Source of the DNA: CALMBW01 sp963779645
Lineage (GTDB): Bacteria; Actinomycetota; CADDZG01; WHSQ01
DNA: 64,000 nucleotides
Assembly (NCBI GenBank): GCA_963779645.1
Contig: CAVZYX010000005.1
Span: forward strand, 1,364,001-1,428,000
Direction: 5' to 3'
Made by a program: the position numbers and the translations under genes. The first letter of the stretch is position 1, and each line of letters begins with the position of its first letter. This document shows, piece by piece, positions 50,906 through 61,580 of the stretch. Below the pieces are notes generated by a model that was given only the letters and a program-made list of their open reading frames with translations, was not told where the DNA came from and did not search any database.

Positions 50906-52832
50906 ATGGGCAAACGAACACTCTCTTTAGCTCTGGCGGCGTCACTACTTTCTCTCGCAGGGCTCGTGTCGGCTGGAAATGTGCCCGTTCGTGCTGCCCC
51001 CGTCTGTGCGGCAGAGCCGCGCGAGATCTGTGGCGGGCGGATCTTCCCGGAAGCGGCTATGTCGGTCTCGTTCCTTCAGTACGACAACGCCGAATACGCC
51101 GACGGCATCCAAGCCCTGGAGGAAGAGTTTCCCCGCTTCGTAAAGGCGAGGACCTTTTCCCAGCTTCTCGACAAAGAGGTTCTTTCGGCTGGGGGCCGCG
51201 AGATCTGGATGATCGAGATCACCGACTTCGATGCACTCGAAGCAAACAAGGTGCCCGTTGCTGTTTCTCTTTCGGTCCACGGCCCCGAGAGGGCGGGTAT
51301 CGAAGGAGGCGTTCGCTACGCCGAGGACCTAGCTCGCTGGGCAACCGACGATCCCGACCACGAGCTTCGCAACGGCACTGAGGAAGACAGCGTCGGGATG
51401 CCTGTGTCGGAAGTCCTAAAGAAGGTGCATCTCTATCTCTCGAACATGAATGCGGATGGGTGGGCCGCGGGGGATGCCGCCAATGGCGGAGCCTTCATGC
51501 GAGGGAACGCCAACGGTTACGACCTGAACCGTCAGTTTCCGACCAAAGGTTGGACGAAGGTTTTATACGAACCTGAAACGCAGCCCGAGACGAATGCGTG
51601 GATCGATCTCATGCGAAGCATCAAGCCGGCCACGGCCTCGGATCTACACGGTGAGCTGACCTCCGCCAACAACGTGTACGCCGACATCATGTATCCGGCC
51701 GGTGAGTGGAACCCGCTCGAGCAAGCGCAGGTCGAGAGGCTCGCGCGCCACATGATGTCGAACGTGACGCGCTACTTCGAATCCAATGGCATCGACGCCG
51801 GTGATCTCATGGGGAATGCGGGAGCTCGACCGGCCGAATACGCAACTGCTTACGACGTCGTGGGCTACGACGACTCGGGGTTCATGGGTGACTTCTTCAG
51901 TGAAGACATCGGTGCGATCGAGGTCGATGTCGAGCATCTCTTCTCGCACATGGTTCCGAACTCAACTTGGGTAGCTCCTCACGAAGAAGCGCACATCGCA
52001 GCGGTCAGGGGCGAGATAGAAACGTTGATGATCGAAGCGCTGGAAGGCCCCGACGTCGAGGTCTCCCTGGACCTCGGCAAGGTGGGCTATCTCTTCGACC
52101 CCCGGCGCGTGAAGTCCTCGGATGGTTACGGAGGGCCCAAGCCCCCCAAGAAGGTGGACCCGCTGCCCTACAACGTGTCTCGTATGGAGTACCTCGAGGA
52201 CCTTTCGAGATTCGCGACGCAGCCTTTGAAGCCGATCGAGAGCCGCGATGTCTCGGCGTCGGCTTTGCGGGGACTCGACACCTTCGTGGTGGCGGGACGG
52301 CCTTTCCCGCGAGATCCGTCTGATGGCAAGAAGCCGCGCAAGCCAAGAGTGATCGCGGCCCTCACGTCCTTCGTGAAGGACGGAGGCAATCTGGTCTTAA
52401 CCGATGCAGGTTTAAAGATGCTGTCATCCGGATGGATGTCGTCGCACGAGATTCCATCCGGCGTGACTTCTTCAATGCCGGACATATCAACATCGAGGAC
52501 TTCGAGGACGATTACCTCAAGGGAGTACACACGACCGCGAGCCAGACCTACTACGAGGTTCCCTCTCGGCTACTCCGTGGATCAGGATGCTTCCCCGCAC
52601 TACACCGTTGGTCGCCCGGCGTGGGAAGAAGCGGGCGGCAAGAGCATCGCCTACATCACCGATACGAACCGTATCGGCCTCGGCCGCATCGATCTAGGGA
52701 AGGGAACGATCGGCATCTTCGGCGCGCATACTTCCGGACCCGATCGAAGAGTTCGATCACTTCTACGGCCTAGCCAACTATGCAGTAACAGTCGCCGGAG
52801 GCCAGATCCTAAACAACATGCTGACTTTCTAA
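50906..52832 (+). pseudogene. Secreted M14 zinc carboxypeptidase-like protein, frameshifted
   Basis: A signal peptide (LSLALAASLLSLAGLVSAG) precedes a peptidase-M14-like domain: VAVSLSVHGPERAGIEGG, MNADGWAAGD, NGYDLNRQFPTKGW and SDLHGELTSANN. The frame changes near 52430, near 52560 and near 52735. The last part (PIEEFDHFYGLANYAVTVAGG) ends at TAA 52832. Between the shifts the middle part reads RDSIRRDFFNAGHINIEDF and YSVDQDASPHYTVGRPAWEE. About 640 residues if joined. A shared terminator at 52896 faces the lipase gene. Confidence 0.78.
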
Positions 52833-52895
52833 TAGAAGCAGCATGACTATTTGAGGCTCCTTCGCCAAGGAATCCATTCTGTTTCGCCAAGAAAA

Positions 52896-52926
52896 AGAGG
52901 CCGGTCGAGATGACCGGCCTCTGTTG
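52896..52926. terminator. Bidirectional intrinsic terminator
   Basis: An 11-bp stem AGAGGCCGGTC / GACCGGCCTCT with a GAGAT loop lies between convergent genes. A T-rich tail (TGTTGATT) follows on the plus strand, and an A-run (GAAAAA) before it serves the minus strand. Confidence 0.88.
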
Positions 52927-52943
52927 ATTCTGAAACTGACCTT

Positions 52944-55253
52944 CTAGATCTCCCCTGGTGAGTGAGCCCACGTACCGGTGGTCCATTCGGGGTTGTGACA
53001 GAGCGGAACGTTGCCGTTGCTGTCATCCGTCCAGTAGTAGCCACCCTCACAGACGTCGACCATCCAGCCCGTTAGCAAGAACTGTGCCTCTTGCCAGCTG
53101 GCGGCCGGCTCCTTGCGACCGTGACCATGCGGGTCACTGCCCTGGCTCGGAGGAAGGTTGCCGTTCGGGGGTGTCGCGTTGCCACTGTCCCAGTAGATGA
53201 GCGCCGACCCCTGGTGAGGGTAGTCCGCCCACACATCGTAGGGATCGAGCGCCCAATGACGACCCGGCGCGAGTCCCTTCATGACGGGTGCTCCGATCGT
53301 GCGAGCTTCGACCTCTGCTGCGTGGTTGGACACCTGGTGATCGCTGAATGCCACCTGCAGCATGACTTCGTGAGTTGGAGTGTTGTCATAAGGATCGTCC
53401 GTCATGTGCGCCGCGTAGCCGTTCGCCTCTCCTCTGTCCCACAGCATCTGGATCAACGAGAAACCGAGCTGACGTTCGATCGGGTCCTGGTAGTTCTCGT
53501 AGTAGGGGACCGAGTAGGCAAAAGGAGGAACGTCGGCGCTAATGCCTCCTTCCCAGTCGACACTACGGTTGAGCAACGTCGAGTAGTTCATCCCCGGCAC
53601 ACCGAGGATGGCACGAGTGATGTCCGGTGACACGGCCACCAGCGAACCACCCATGATCCCCCCTGGCTGTTGCCGTCGTAGAAGGACTCTGAGATCTCAT
53701 CGGGGCCGAACGTCTTGAGCAGCGGTCCACTAGCATCCTGGAACGCTGGATCCGTGACGAATCCACCTGGGTGGATCGCAGCACGTTGCAGGAACATGAA
53801 GTTCAAGAAGCCCTGCTGCGCGCGATCCGGCAACGACGGGAAGTGTGAGAGATCGCTGAGGATCGCGACAACGGTCGGTGCATCCAGTGTGGACATGCCC
53901 CACCAGTCCACCGCGCAACCTGCGAAAGGTCCGTCACGCCGAGGCGACCTGACGTCACCGATCTGGCTACGAGTGCCGAGGAGCCCGTGCCCGTAGGTGA
54001 CCATGTAGTTCTGGCGACCGGTCGGTACGTGACACGTGAAGGGCACCTGCACATCTTTTTCGACAGGGTTCTGGTTGGGGAGTGTGTCGGCGTCCACGGG
54101 GTCGTCGTACAGGCGTGAACCGGGGGCGGGCGCATCGGCGGAGCCGAGCTCGGGAACCTCAGTGTTAGGCCTGACTTTCGCTTCGGTCTGCTGGATCTTG
54201 TCCATGTAGTTAGGCACCGTGACGCGACCTTTGATCACTCTGTATTCCTGGCTGCGCGCAACTCCCCGAGCGTCGGTCCAGTTGTCTGTGGTGGTGGAAG
54301 AGGAATCAACTACGAACTCTGGAGAATCACCCGCGACCTTTCGGTCTGCAAGGTCAGTGTCTCCAAGGATGCGTCCGAAAGCATCGTCGCGCATCGTGAG
54401 CATCCTCTCCGAGAGGTTGCGCTCGCTAGCGACCGTGAAGTCCCACGCGAGGTAGAGGTCATCCTTCGCGATTCCGGCCTCTTCTAGCGGGCCGAAGACC
54501 TCATCGTTGAATCGAGTTTGACGTGCAGCATCGGTTGCGGTTCCGCCCTTGAGGGCGGCGAACTCGGCCCCCGGCTCGATGATGTCGCCGTCTGCGTTCT
54601 TCAGGTTCCGCAGCGCCACGATGTAACGATGGCCCTCGGTGAAGTTGATCGCCGGCCTGATGATCAACACTTGCTCGGCGGCATCCACCGCGCCTTGGTG
54701 CTGGTCGAGCTCAGACCAGAAGGGGTGTCGCTCATCAGTCGCGGCGTCGATGATCACCATCGGCGAGTCGGGGTTCAGGGAAAGACCGATGTCGGCGATC
54801 TGGTCGCGATGGTCGAAGTAACCGAGTTCATTGATACCGACGTCGCTGTGAGCTCGGTCCGCCGTGTCCCACGTCTCGTGCAGATCGATCCCCGGCACGT
54901 AGGTCATGACCATCGAACCCGGCGAGAAGCCGTCGTTACGGTTCCACTCGGTGGGATCGACGGGTTTGCCTTCGCCGCCTTCCGTGATCTTCGGACCCGG
55001 TCCTCGGCATCGCGGTTGGGAGGAAGTTGATCCTCCGCCCCGAGCCGGTCGTGGCGTCCGCAACGGTGAAGAAGTCGTTGGGGAACGGCAGGAGGCAGGC
55101 CGCTGGATCCAGCGGGTCACAGCCAACGCCGGTGGGGACGGGGGCTACGGGGGCATCGAGGAGCGTGACTGCGGCCTTGGCTCCCACGGGAAGGATCAGG
55201 GGCAAGGCGGCAAGCACGGCGATGAGCGTCCGGAAAGGACGAGCGCGTTTCAT
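52944..55253 (-). pseudogene. Large secreted alpha/beta-hydrolase (virulence-factor-lipase-like), frameshifted
   Basis: A signal peptide (TLIAVLAALPLILPVGAKA) and a CDPLDPAACLLPFPNDFF segment open the gene. Near 55010 the frame shifts, then continues with KPVDPTEWNRNDGFSPGS, YVPGIDLHETW and ERNLSERMLTMRDDAFGR. A lid/oxyanion part follows (VTYGHGLLGTRSQIGD). At 53650 a G6 run breaks the frame inside the nucleophile elbow (GNSQGG); the rest (MGGSLVAVSPDITRAI, then HQVSNHAAEVEA) lies in a third frame to 52944. Joined it is about 770 residues. The N-terminal pattern matches large bacterial secreted lipases. The substrate is unknown. Confidence 0.78.
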
Positions 55254-55449
55254 GTAGGCGGACTCCTGGGTCTAGACCGGAAAAACAGACGTTCTGCCCA
55301 GATTGGACATCTAGGACGTTTCTCCTGCGCCCCAGCGACGCCCCGTCTTTTTCGAAGCCTGGAAGACCCTGCCTACTCGCAGGGGGAGGGTTCCAGTCCC
55401 GAGCGCCGAACAACCTTGAGGAAGCACGGGCGATTCGCGGGAGGCGGCC

Positions 55450-57229
55450 ATGTGTGAGCATCACGGGCAAGTTGTATCGCGGCGGGACCTTTTGAAGCAG
55501 GCTTCGATCACCCTCGGGGCGTTGACCGTTGGTCGCCACTTCCTTGCCGGATCCCCGGCGTCCGCGACCGAGATCTTGCCGGCGTCCGCGAGCGGAGCCT
55601 CTTTGGCCCCGCTCCAGATCGCTCACGTTCGGATCCAAAGCAGCGCGCAGCGTGCAGCACTACTAGCCTTCGATGACACTCATGGCCAACCCGACCACGC
55701 AGTCGAGCTGCTGCTGTGGCCAGGTGACCGCGAGCGACTCGATGCGCTCGGCTTCGACTACGACATCGTCATCGAGGATGTCGCTGCCACCCAGAAGGCG
55801 TCGGCGGATCCTGCCTCGCTTCCGAGATCGTTCCTGAAGAGCATGCCTGGTGGCCCCCGCACCGAGTACCGAACTCTCGACGATTACAACGCCGAGTTGG
55901 CATCCCTGTGCCAAGGAGTATCCGAAGATCGCACGGCTCCTGGAGCTCGGCGAGCCCTCCCTCGAGGGGCGCACCGTTTACGGCATCGAGATCGGTACCA
56001 ACCTCGGACACAACGACGGCCGGCCTGTCGTCTACATCGACGGTGTCCATCACGCGCGGGAATGGCCGGCCGGCGAGTACCCGATGATCTTTGCGCTTTA
56101 TCTCCTCGAGAGCTATGGCACGAACACCGCAGTTACCAGGTTGCTCAACAAGGCGCAGGTGACGATCGTGCCCATCGTCAATGTGGATGGGTTCAGGTAC
56201 TCACGTGATTTCCCTATCGAGGACCCAGGTGGCTTCAGCGGCATAGTGGCCGGGGGTCAAGGGGCTTACTGGCGCAAGAACCGGCGCGGCAACCCCGTCA
56301 CCGGGCAGCTGAACGAGAACAACCCGGCCGCGTACGGGGTCGACCCCAACCGCAACTACGCATTCTTGTGGGGAGCCACTACGGATGGCATCCCAACGAA
56401 CGAAACTCCGATCCTCGCAAGCACTTCACCCAACCCAATCGATCAGACGTACTACGGGACCGATGCGTTCAGCGAGCCAGAGACGCGCAACGTTGCCAAC
56501 TACATCAAGTCACACAATGTGGTCGGTGTCGTCTCGAATCACACCGCGGGCCGCTTGGTTCTCCGGCCCTGGGGGCACACAGAGGATCCATCGGTCGACG
56601 AAGCGCTTCTTAAGAAGATCGGCGACCGTATGGCTCTGCTCATGCAACGACCAGAGGACTCAACCCCATACAGATCGAAGATCGGCCTCGGTCTCTATCC
56701 GACGACGGGCACCACCGACTGCTGGGCCTACTCTGCGGTGAGCGCGCTGGGGTATGTGGTCGAGCACAACGATGACTTCCACCCTCATTACACTGACTAT
56801 CCGCATGCGGTATCGAGGATGTGGCCTTTCGTGATGAAAGCGTTCCTCTACTTCGCAGTCCAAGTCAGTAAGCCGACAAACCATTCCGTGATCCGCGGTC
56901 GGGTGATGGATTCGAGCGGACGAGTATTGCCAGCGGCGCTAACCATCGACAAGGAGTTCGACACGCCGATGTGGGAGCAGGGCGTGGACGGTATTGGTCC
57001 CATCGTGGTGCAGAAGAACGCAACCCACGAGACCGTTTTGATCCAGTCCGAGACGGACTTAGATGGGTCATTCGAGTGGCATGTCAACCCGAGCACGCGC
57101 CCGATCCCCGCGATCGACGGCAAGAAAGAGAATTGGCGGCTCAAGGTTGAGGCCGACGGTAGGTCCAGAGTGCTCGACGTCTACGTGGAGCGCGGCCGAG
57201 TCGCCGATCTGGGCACCATCACCCTCTAA
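55450..57229 (+). pseudogene. Tat-exported M14 zinc carboxypeptidase, frameshifted
   Basis: The N-terminus has a twin-arginine signal (SRRDLLKQASITLGAL). The first frame runs to about 55905 (YNAELASL), where one base is lost or gained. The second frame carries on as KEYPKIARLLELGEPS, VVYIDGVHHAREWPAGEYP (zinc ligands H and E in HARE), DPNRNYAF, SNHTAGRLV (third ligand), YVVEHNDDFHP (catalytic Glu) and a C-terminal carboxypeptidase-regulatory-like domain. The catalytic half is open and complete for the M14 core. It ends 14 bp before the tRNA gene. Joined it would be about 592 residues. Confidence 0.8.
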
Positions 57230-57242
57230 CCTCTATCCCCTT

Positions 57243-57317
57243 TGGTGCCCCCGGCAGGATTCGAACCTGCGCCACTCGCTCCGGAGGCGAGTGCTCTATC
57301 CCCTGAGCTACGGGGGC
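57243..57317 (-). tRNA. tRNA-Arg (anticodon CCG)
   Basis: The minus strand folds as a cloverleaf: acceptor GCCCCCG/CGGGGGC, D-arm with AGCTCAGGGG, anticodon stem CTCGC/GCGAG around loop CTCCGGA (anticodon CCG, codon CGG), T-arm GCAGGTTCGAATCCTGC, discriminator A and an encoded CCA at 57243-57245. It lies 50 bp from a REC gene and 425 bp from argS, the enzyme that charges it. No integrase or duplicated 3' end suggests use as an attachment site. Confidence 0.95.
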
Positions 57318-57366
57318 TCAGGGCTTAGACCATAAAGGCTGGCTAAGCGGGGTTAGCATCGGGGCG

Positions 57367-57741
57367 ATGGCTGCCAAGAGGATCCTTATCTGTGATGACG
57401 ACCCCGTGATCCTGCGGCTCGTACAAGTGAACCTCGAGCTCGAGGGTTACGACGTCCTTCTCGCTCATCATGGTGAGGAAGCCTTTGGGGTAGCTGTCAA
57501 AGAGATCCCGGATCTGATCATCCTCGACATCATGATGCCGAGGTGGGACGGCTATCAGACGTGCCAGAACCTCAAGGCGACCGATGAGACGAAGCACATC
57601 CCCGTCGTCTTCCTATCTGCGAAGGCGCAGCAATCCGACATCGATAAGGGCAAGGAGTACGGGGTCGACGAGTACCTCACCAAACCCTTCGACCCAGCCG
57701 ATCTGATCGATCTGGTCGAGCGCCTCACGGTCAACGCGTAG
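57367..57741 (+). CDS. Single-domain response regulator (REC only)
   Basis: A 124-residue receiver domain: acidic pocket DDD near residues 9-11, phosphoacceptor Asp in LIILDIMMPRWDG, switch Ser in VVFLSAKA and Lys in YLTKPF. No output domain is present, so it acts through protein contacts or as a phosphate relay. No kinase is adjacent. Its TAG directly abuts the GTG of argS. Confidence 0.93.
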   Translation: MAAKRILICDDDPVILRLVQVNLELEGYDVLLAHHGEEAFGVAVKEIPDLIILDIMMPRWDGYQTCQNLKATDETKHIPVVFLSAKAQQSDIDKGKEYGVDEYLTKPFDPADLIDLVERLTVNA

Positions 57742-59394
57742 GTGGTCACAGAAACTCTCGCCGACCTCCTAAAGGCGGCCCTCGATTCTGCTGTGGCCGA
57801 TGAAGTGATCGACCAGTCACCGGCCCCCACTTTCGAACGTCCCAAGCACCGCGAGCATGGTGACTGGGCCACGAACGTGGCGCTTGCAGCTGCGAAAGGA
57901 AAAGGGTCACCGCGAGATATCGCCCAAGCGATAGTGGCGCGGCTTCCCGAAACCGATCTCATCGAACGTGTAGAGGTTGCCGGGCCGGGATTCATCAACT
58001 TCCATCTCTCGCCCGTTTGGCTGCACGATGTCGTGAGGCGAGCCACGGATCCCGACCAGAATTTCGGTCGAGCGGCAAACCCCAAGGGCGAGAAGGTCAA
58101 TGTTGAATTCGTTTCAGCCAACCCCACCGGCCCCGTGAACGTGGTGAGCGGTAGGCACGCCGCGGTGGGGGATGTGATCGCCAACCTTCTTCAAGCCGAC
58201 GGGTACGACGTTGTTCGCGAGTACTACATGAACGACGCGGGCAGGCAGATAGAACTTTTCGGCGAGTCGATCGGAGTTCACTACCTCCGTAAGTACGGCG
58301 GGACAGCAGAGATCCCCGACGAGGGCTATCAAGGGGAGTACGTCAAAGACCTGGCAGAGAAGATCGCCGAAGAGATCGGGGATCGCCTCGTGGGTGCGGA
58401 ACCGGAAACGCGGAACGCAGAACTTGCCGATCTCGGCCTGGAGCAGATGATCGAACAGATGAAGTCGACGCTGGCGAGCTTCGGCGTGCACTTCGACGTC
58501 TGGTTCCCGGAACGCGGCCTCCACGATTCGGGAGCGATCCAGAAAGGGATCGAAGCTCTACGGACAAAGGGTTTCGTCGAGGAACGGGACGGCGCCGTGT
58601 GGTTCTTGTCGTCGGATCTAGGGGATGACAAAGACCGCGTCCTGATCCGTTCGAATGGGTCGACCACATATCTAGCTGCGGACGTTGCATACCTGGCCGA
58701 TAAGTTCAGCCGAGGCTTCGATCACGTGATCTATCTGTGGGGAGCCGACCATCACGGGACGGTAGCGAGGCTGAAAGCTGCAGCCGAAGCCCTCGGGTTC
58801 GATCGCGAGAAGGTTGAAGTGAAGCTCCTTCAGATCGTGAAGCTCAAACGGGGCGAGGAAGCGGTCAAGGCATCGAAGCGGGGCGGCGTGATCGTCGAGC
58901 TCGATGAACTGATCGAGGAGGTCGGCGTGGACGCTGCCCGCTACACATTCCTTGCCCGTTCGCTAGAGGCTCCGATCGATTTCGATATCGAAGCCGTCAA
59001 ACAGCAGAACCCAGAGAACCCCGTGTACTACGTGCAGTACGCGCACGTGCGCATCTGCTCGATCCTACGCAAGGCGTCTCAAGAGGGATACGAGGCAGAT
59101 GTTGAGTCGGCGGATCTGAGCCTGCTGACGCACGCCTCCGAAGACAGCCTGATGCGCAAACTGGCTTCGTACGAAGAGGTGATCCCCGAGGCGGCCCACA
59201 TGCGAGCGCCACAGAGGATGGTTCGCTTCGTCGAAGAACTCGCTTCTGATTTCAGTGCGTTCTATCGCGATTGCAAAGTCGTGTCGGACGACGCCGGACT
59301 AACGGGGGCTCGCCTGGCGTTGTGTCTAGCAACGCGCTCGGTCATCGCCGATGGGTTGGGTCTCCTTGGCGTCAGCGCACCGGAGGTGATGTGA
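57742..59394 (+). CDS. argS: Arginyl-tRNA synthetase
   Basis: A 550-residue class Ic synthetase with the ArgS N-terminal domain (FERPKHREHGDWATNVAL), the catalytic core and the C-terminal DALR anticodon domain (YYVQYAHVRICSILRKA). The HIGH signature region reads ANPTGPVNVVSGRHAAVGD, so the usual HxGH is NVVS; the KMSKS region reads VKASKRGGVIV. Motif substitutions like these exist in some ArgS lineages, and the rest of the enzyme is complete. It should charge the tRNA-Arg encoded 425 bp upstream. Translation starts at GTG 57742. Confidence 0.93.
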   Translation: MVTETLADLLKAALDSAVADEVIDQSPAPTFERPKHREHGDWATNVALAAAKGKGSPRDIAQAIVARLPETDLIERVEVAGPGFINFHLSPVWLHDVVRRATDPDQNFGRAANPKGEKVNVEFVSANPTGPVNVVSGRHAAVGDVIANLLQADGYDVVREYYMNDAGRQIELFGESIGVHYLRKYGGTAEIPDEGYQGEYVKDLAEKIAEEIGDRLVGAEPETRNAELADLGLEQMIEQMKSTLASFGVHFDVWFPERGLHDSGAIQKGIEALRTKGFVEERDGAVWFLSSDLGDDKDRVLIRSNGSTTYLAADVAYLADKFSRGFDHVIYLWGADHHGTVARLKAAAEALGFDREKVEVKLLQIVKLKRGEEAVKASKRGGVIVELDELIEEVGVDAARYTFLARSLEAPIDFDIEAVKQQNPENPVYYVQYAHVRICSILRKASQEGYEADVESADLSLLTHASEDSLMRKLASYEEVIPEAAHMRAPQRMVRFVEELASDFSAFYRDCKVVSDDAGLTGARLALCLATRSVIADGLGLLGVSAPEVM

Positions 59395-60255
59395 GTGAGG
59401 TTCTACCAGCTTGACGTTTTCGCCGATGCTCCGTACAGCGGGAATCAACTTGCCGTGTTCCCCGACGCCGCAACGCTCTCGACCGAACAGATGGCCGCGA
59501 TCGCAACCGAGATGAACCTTTCGGAGACAACCTTCGTCACCAACGTTGACGCGGACGGTTATGACGTTCGGATATTCACGCCGGCCGAAGAACTTCCGTT
59601 CGCCGGCCACCCCACGTTAGGAACCGCGTGGTTGCTTAGGCATCTGGGGGCCACCAAGGGTGAGTCGGTAACGCAACGATCGGGTGCTGGCCCCACGGGT
59701 GTCACGTTCCAAGGCGATGAGATCTGGTTGGAACGCACTGGAGTCGCGCTTGGAAACGTCGAGGCTGAGAACCCTGATGCCGCGGTCGGTCTCGCTGCCG
59801 CCCTGGGACTGAAACCGGACGAGATCGGCCTGGATGCGCAAGGTTTCGGGCATCCGGGCTCTTTGCGGCCGGGTCGATCCGAAGCAGGGCTCACGTTTCT
59901 ACTGGTTCCGGTACGCGACTTGGATTCGCTCGGTGCAGCGAAGATCGACGCGGATCTGATCAAGGAATACTCCGAGTTCGGGGCGTACTGCTTTACTGCG
60001 AATGGTCCAGGTCGCATCCGTTCGCGGGGCCTTTTCCCGGGAGCAGGGATCGTGGAGGATCCGGGAACCGGTTCCGCAGTGGCGTGTCTCGGCATCTACC
60101 TAACGGACCTTTTCGGTTCCGTCGATCTCACCGTCGATCAGGGGGTCGAGATGGGTCGCCCATGCCGGATCTTGCTCAAAGCAGTTGGTTCGGTGGTACG
60201 GGTTGGTGGATCTTGCCACCTGATCTTCGAAGGTGACCTGCAGCAACTGCCCTAG
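59395..60255 (+). CDS. PhzF-family isomerase
   Basis: A 286-residue protein of the diaminopimelate-epimerase fold, PhzF type. FYQLDVFADAPYSGNQLAVF, MNLSETTFVT (catalytic Glu in the MxLSETTF motif), FAGHPTLGTAWLL and VEDPGTGSAVACLG are conserved. Most PhzF proteins have no link to phenazines and act on unknown metabolites. GTG 59395 directly follows the argS stop. The gene sits before lysA, whose substrate is another epimerase product. Confidence 0.9.
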   Translation: MRFYQLDVFADAPYSGNQLAVFPDAATLSTEQMAAIATEMNLSETTFVTNVDADGYDVRIFTPAEELPFAGHPTLGTAWLLRHLGATKGESVTQRSGAGPTGVTFQGDEIWLERTGVALGNVEAENPDAAVGLAAALGLKPDEIGLDAQGFGHPGSLRPGRSEAGLTFLLVPVRDLDSLGAAKIDADLIKEYSEFGAYCFTANGPGRIRSRGLFPGAGIVEDPGTGSAVACLGIYLTDLFGSVDLTVDQGVEMGRPCRILLKAVGSVVRVGGSCHLIFEGDLQQLP

Positions 60256-60278
60256 TTGGGCGCGTTTACCCTTTCTGC

Positions 60279-61580
60279 ATGCTCGAGATCTTCCCCAACT
60301 CAGCGCGCATCTCTGATGCCGGCCGCTTAACGGTTGGTGGCTGCGACGCGGGTGAACTGGCTGAACGATTCGGGACCCCGCTAGTCGTAATGGACCGGGC
60401 AACATTCGAGGAGCGGTCTAAGGACTACATAGCGGCCCTCACTGCCGAGCAGGTCTGTTACGCCGGGAAGTCTTTCTGTTGCGTAGCGGTCTTCGAACTC
60501 GTACGAGACCTTGGTCTCAGCCTCGATGTGTGTACCGGCGGCGAACTCGCTACCGCGCTTGCAGCCGGCTTCCCTGCCGAACGGATCTTCTTCCATGGAA
60601 ACAACAAGTCCCAAGATGAGCTTGAGATGGCACGTGATGCCGGTGTCGGGAGGATCGTCCTGGATTCCTTCGAGGAGATCGAACGGATATCCAAAGCGGG
60701 CGTGAAAGCGAAGCTACTTATCAGAGTCACGCCCGGGGTCGAAGCGCACACCCATGAGTTCGTCCAGACCGGGCAGGAAGACTCGAAATTCGGGTTCGGT
60801 CTGCCGGACGGTGTCGCTCGAGAAGCCGTGCGCCGAGCTTTGGAAGTCGAAGGTTGTGAAGTAGTTGGCCTTCATGCGCACATCGGGTCGCAGATATTCG
60901 AGATGGCTGCTTTCGATCTTGCAGTGAAGCGGCTTGCGAGTTTCGCGGCCGAGCTTCATAAGGATCTCGGGTTCGCTCCTCGCGAACTCAATGTCGGTGG
61001 AGGTCTGGGTATCGCTCATACCGAAGACGAGATGACCCCCGATGTCGGTGAAAGCATCGCCAAGATCTCGGCGGCGGTTGATCGTGAGTTCAAAGCACAG
61101 GGATTGTCGCTACCTAAGCTCTACGTGGAACCCGGCCGTTCGATCGTCGGACCCACCGCGGTCACGCTCTACCGGGTTGGCACCGTAAAGAGGATCCCCG
61201 GGGTTCGCACTTACGTCGCGGTTGATGGAGGGATGAGCGACAACATCCGGCCCGCTCTTTACGGAGCTCGCTATCAGGCGTTCTTGGCCGACCGGATGGA
61301 TGCTGAAGCCGGGCCACGTGTCACGGTGTGCGGCAAGCACTGTGAGTCGGGCGACATCCTGATCAAGGACGTGCACCTACCGGCAGATGTTGCCGAGGGC
61401 GATCTGCTGGTGATCCCTGCAACGGGTGCGTACACGTATTCGATGGCCTCGAACTACAACAGGGTTCCGAAGCCGCCGGTCGTGCTCGTGGCCGATGGAG
61501 AGGCGACAACTATCATCGAGCGCGAAACCGACACCGATCTTCTGCAACTCGACCGTCATCTCGACGGTACTTCTTTGTGA
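60279..61580 (+). CDS. lysA: Diaminopimelate decarboxylase
   Basis: A 433-residue fold-III PLP decarboxylase. The PLP lysine lies in VCYAGKSFCC, with GGELATALAAGF, HGNNKS, GLHAHIGSQIF, LNVGGGLGIAH, YVEPGRSIVG and CESGDIL following. It converts meso-diaminopimelate to lysine, the last step of the pathway. Its stop overlaps the GTG of the GNAT gene. Confidence 0.94.
   Translation: MLEIFPNSARISDAGRLTVGGCDAGELAERFGTPLVVMDRATFEERSKDYIAALTAEQVCYAGKSFCCVAVFELVRDLGLSLDVCTGGELATALAAGFPAERIFFHGNNKSQDELEMARDAGVGRIVLDSFEEIERISKAGVKAKLLIRVTPGVEAHTHEFVQTGQEDSKFGFGLPDGVAREAVRRALEVEGCEVVGLHAHIGSQIFEMAAFDLAVKRLASFAAELHKDLGFAPRELNVGGGLGIAHTEDEMTPDVGESIAKISAAVDREFKAQGLSLPKLYVEPGRSIVGPTAVTLYRVGTVKRIPGVRTYVAVDGGMSDNIRPALYGARYQAFLADRMDAEAGPRVTVCGKHCESGDILIKDVHLPADVAEGDLLVIPATGAYTYSMASNYNRVPKPPVVLVADGEATTIIERETDTDLLQLDRHLDGTSL

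Noticed and set aside
57243..57317. tRNA-Arg as an integration site
   Set aside because: No integrase, no repeated 3' tRNA end and no shift in gene content are seen around it.
59395..60255. A phenazine biosynthesis cluster suggested by PhzF
   Set aside because: No other phz gene is present, and the PhzF family is mostly unrelated to phenazines.
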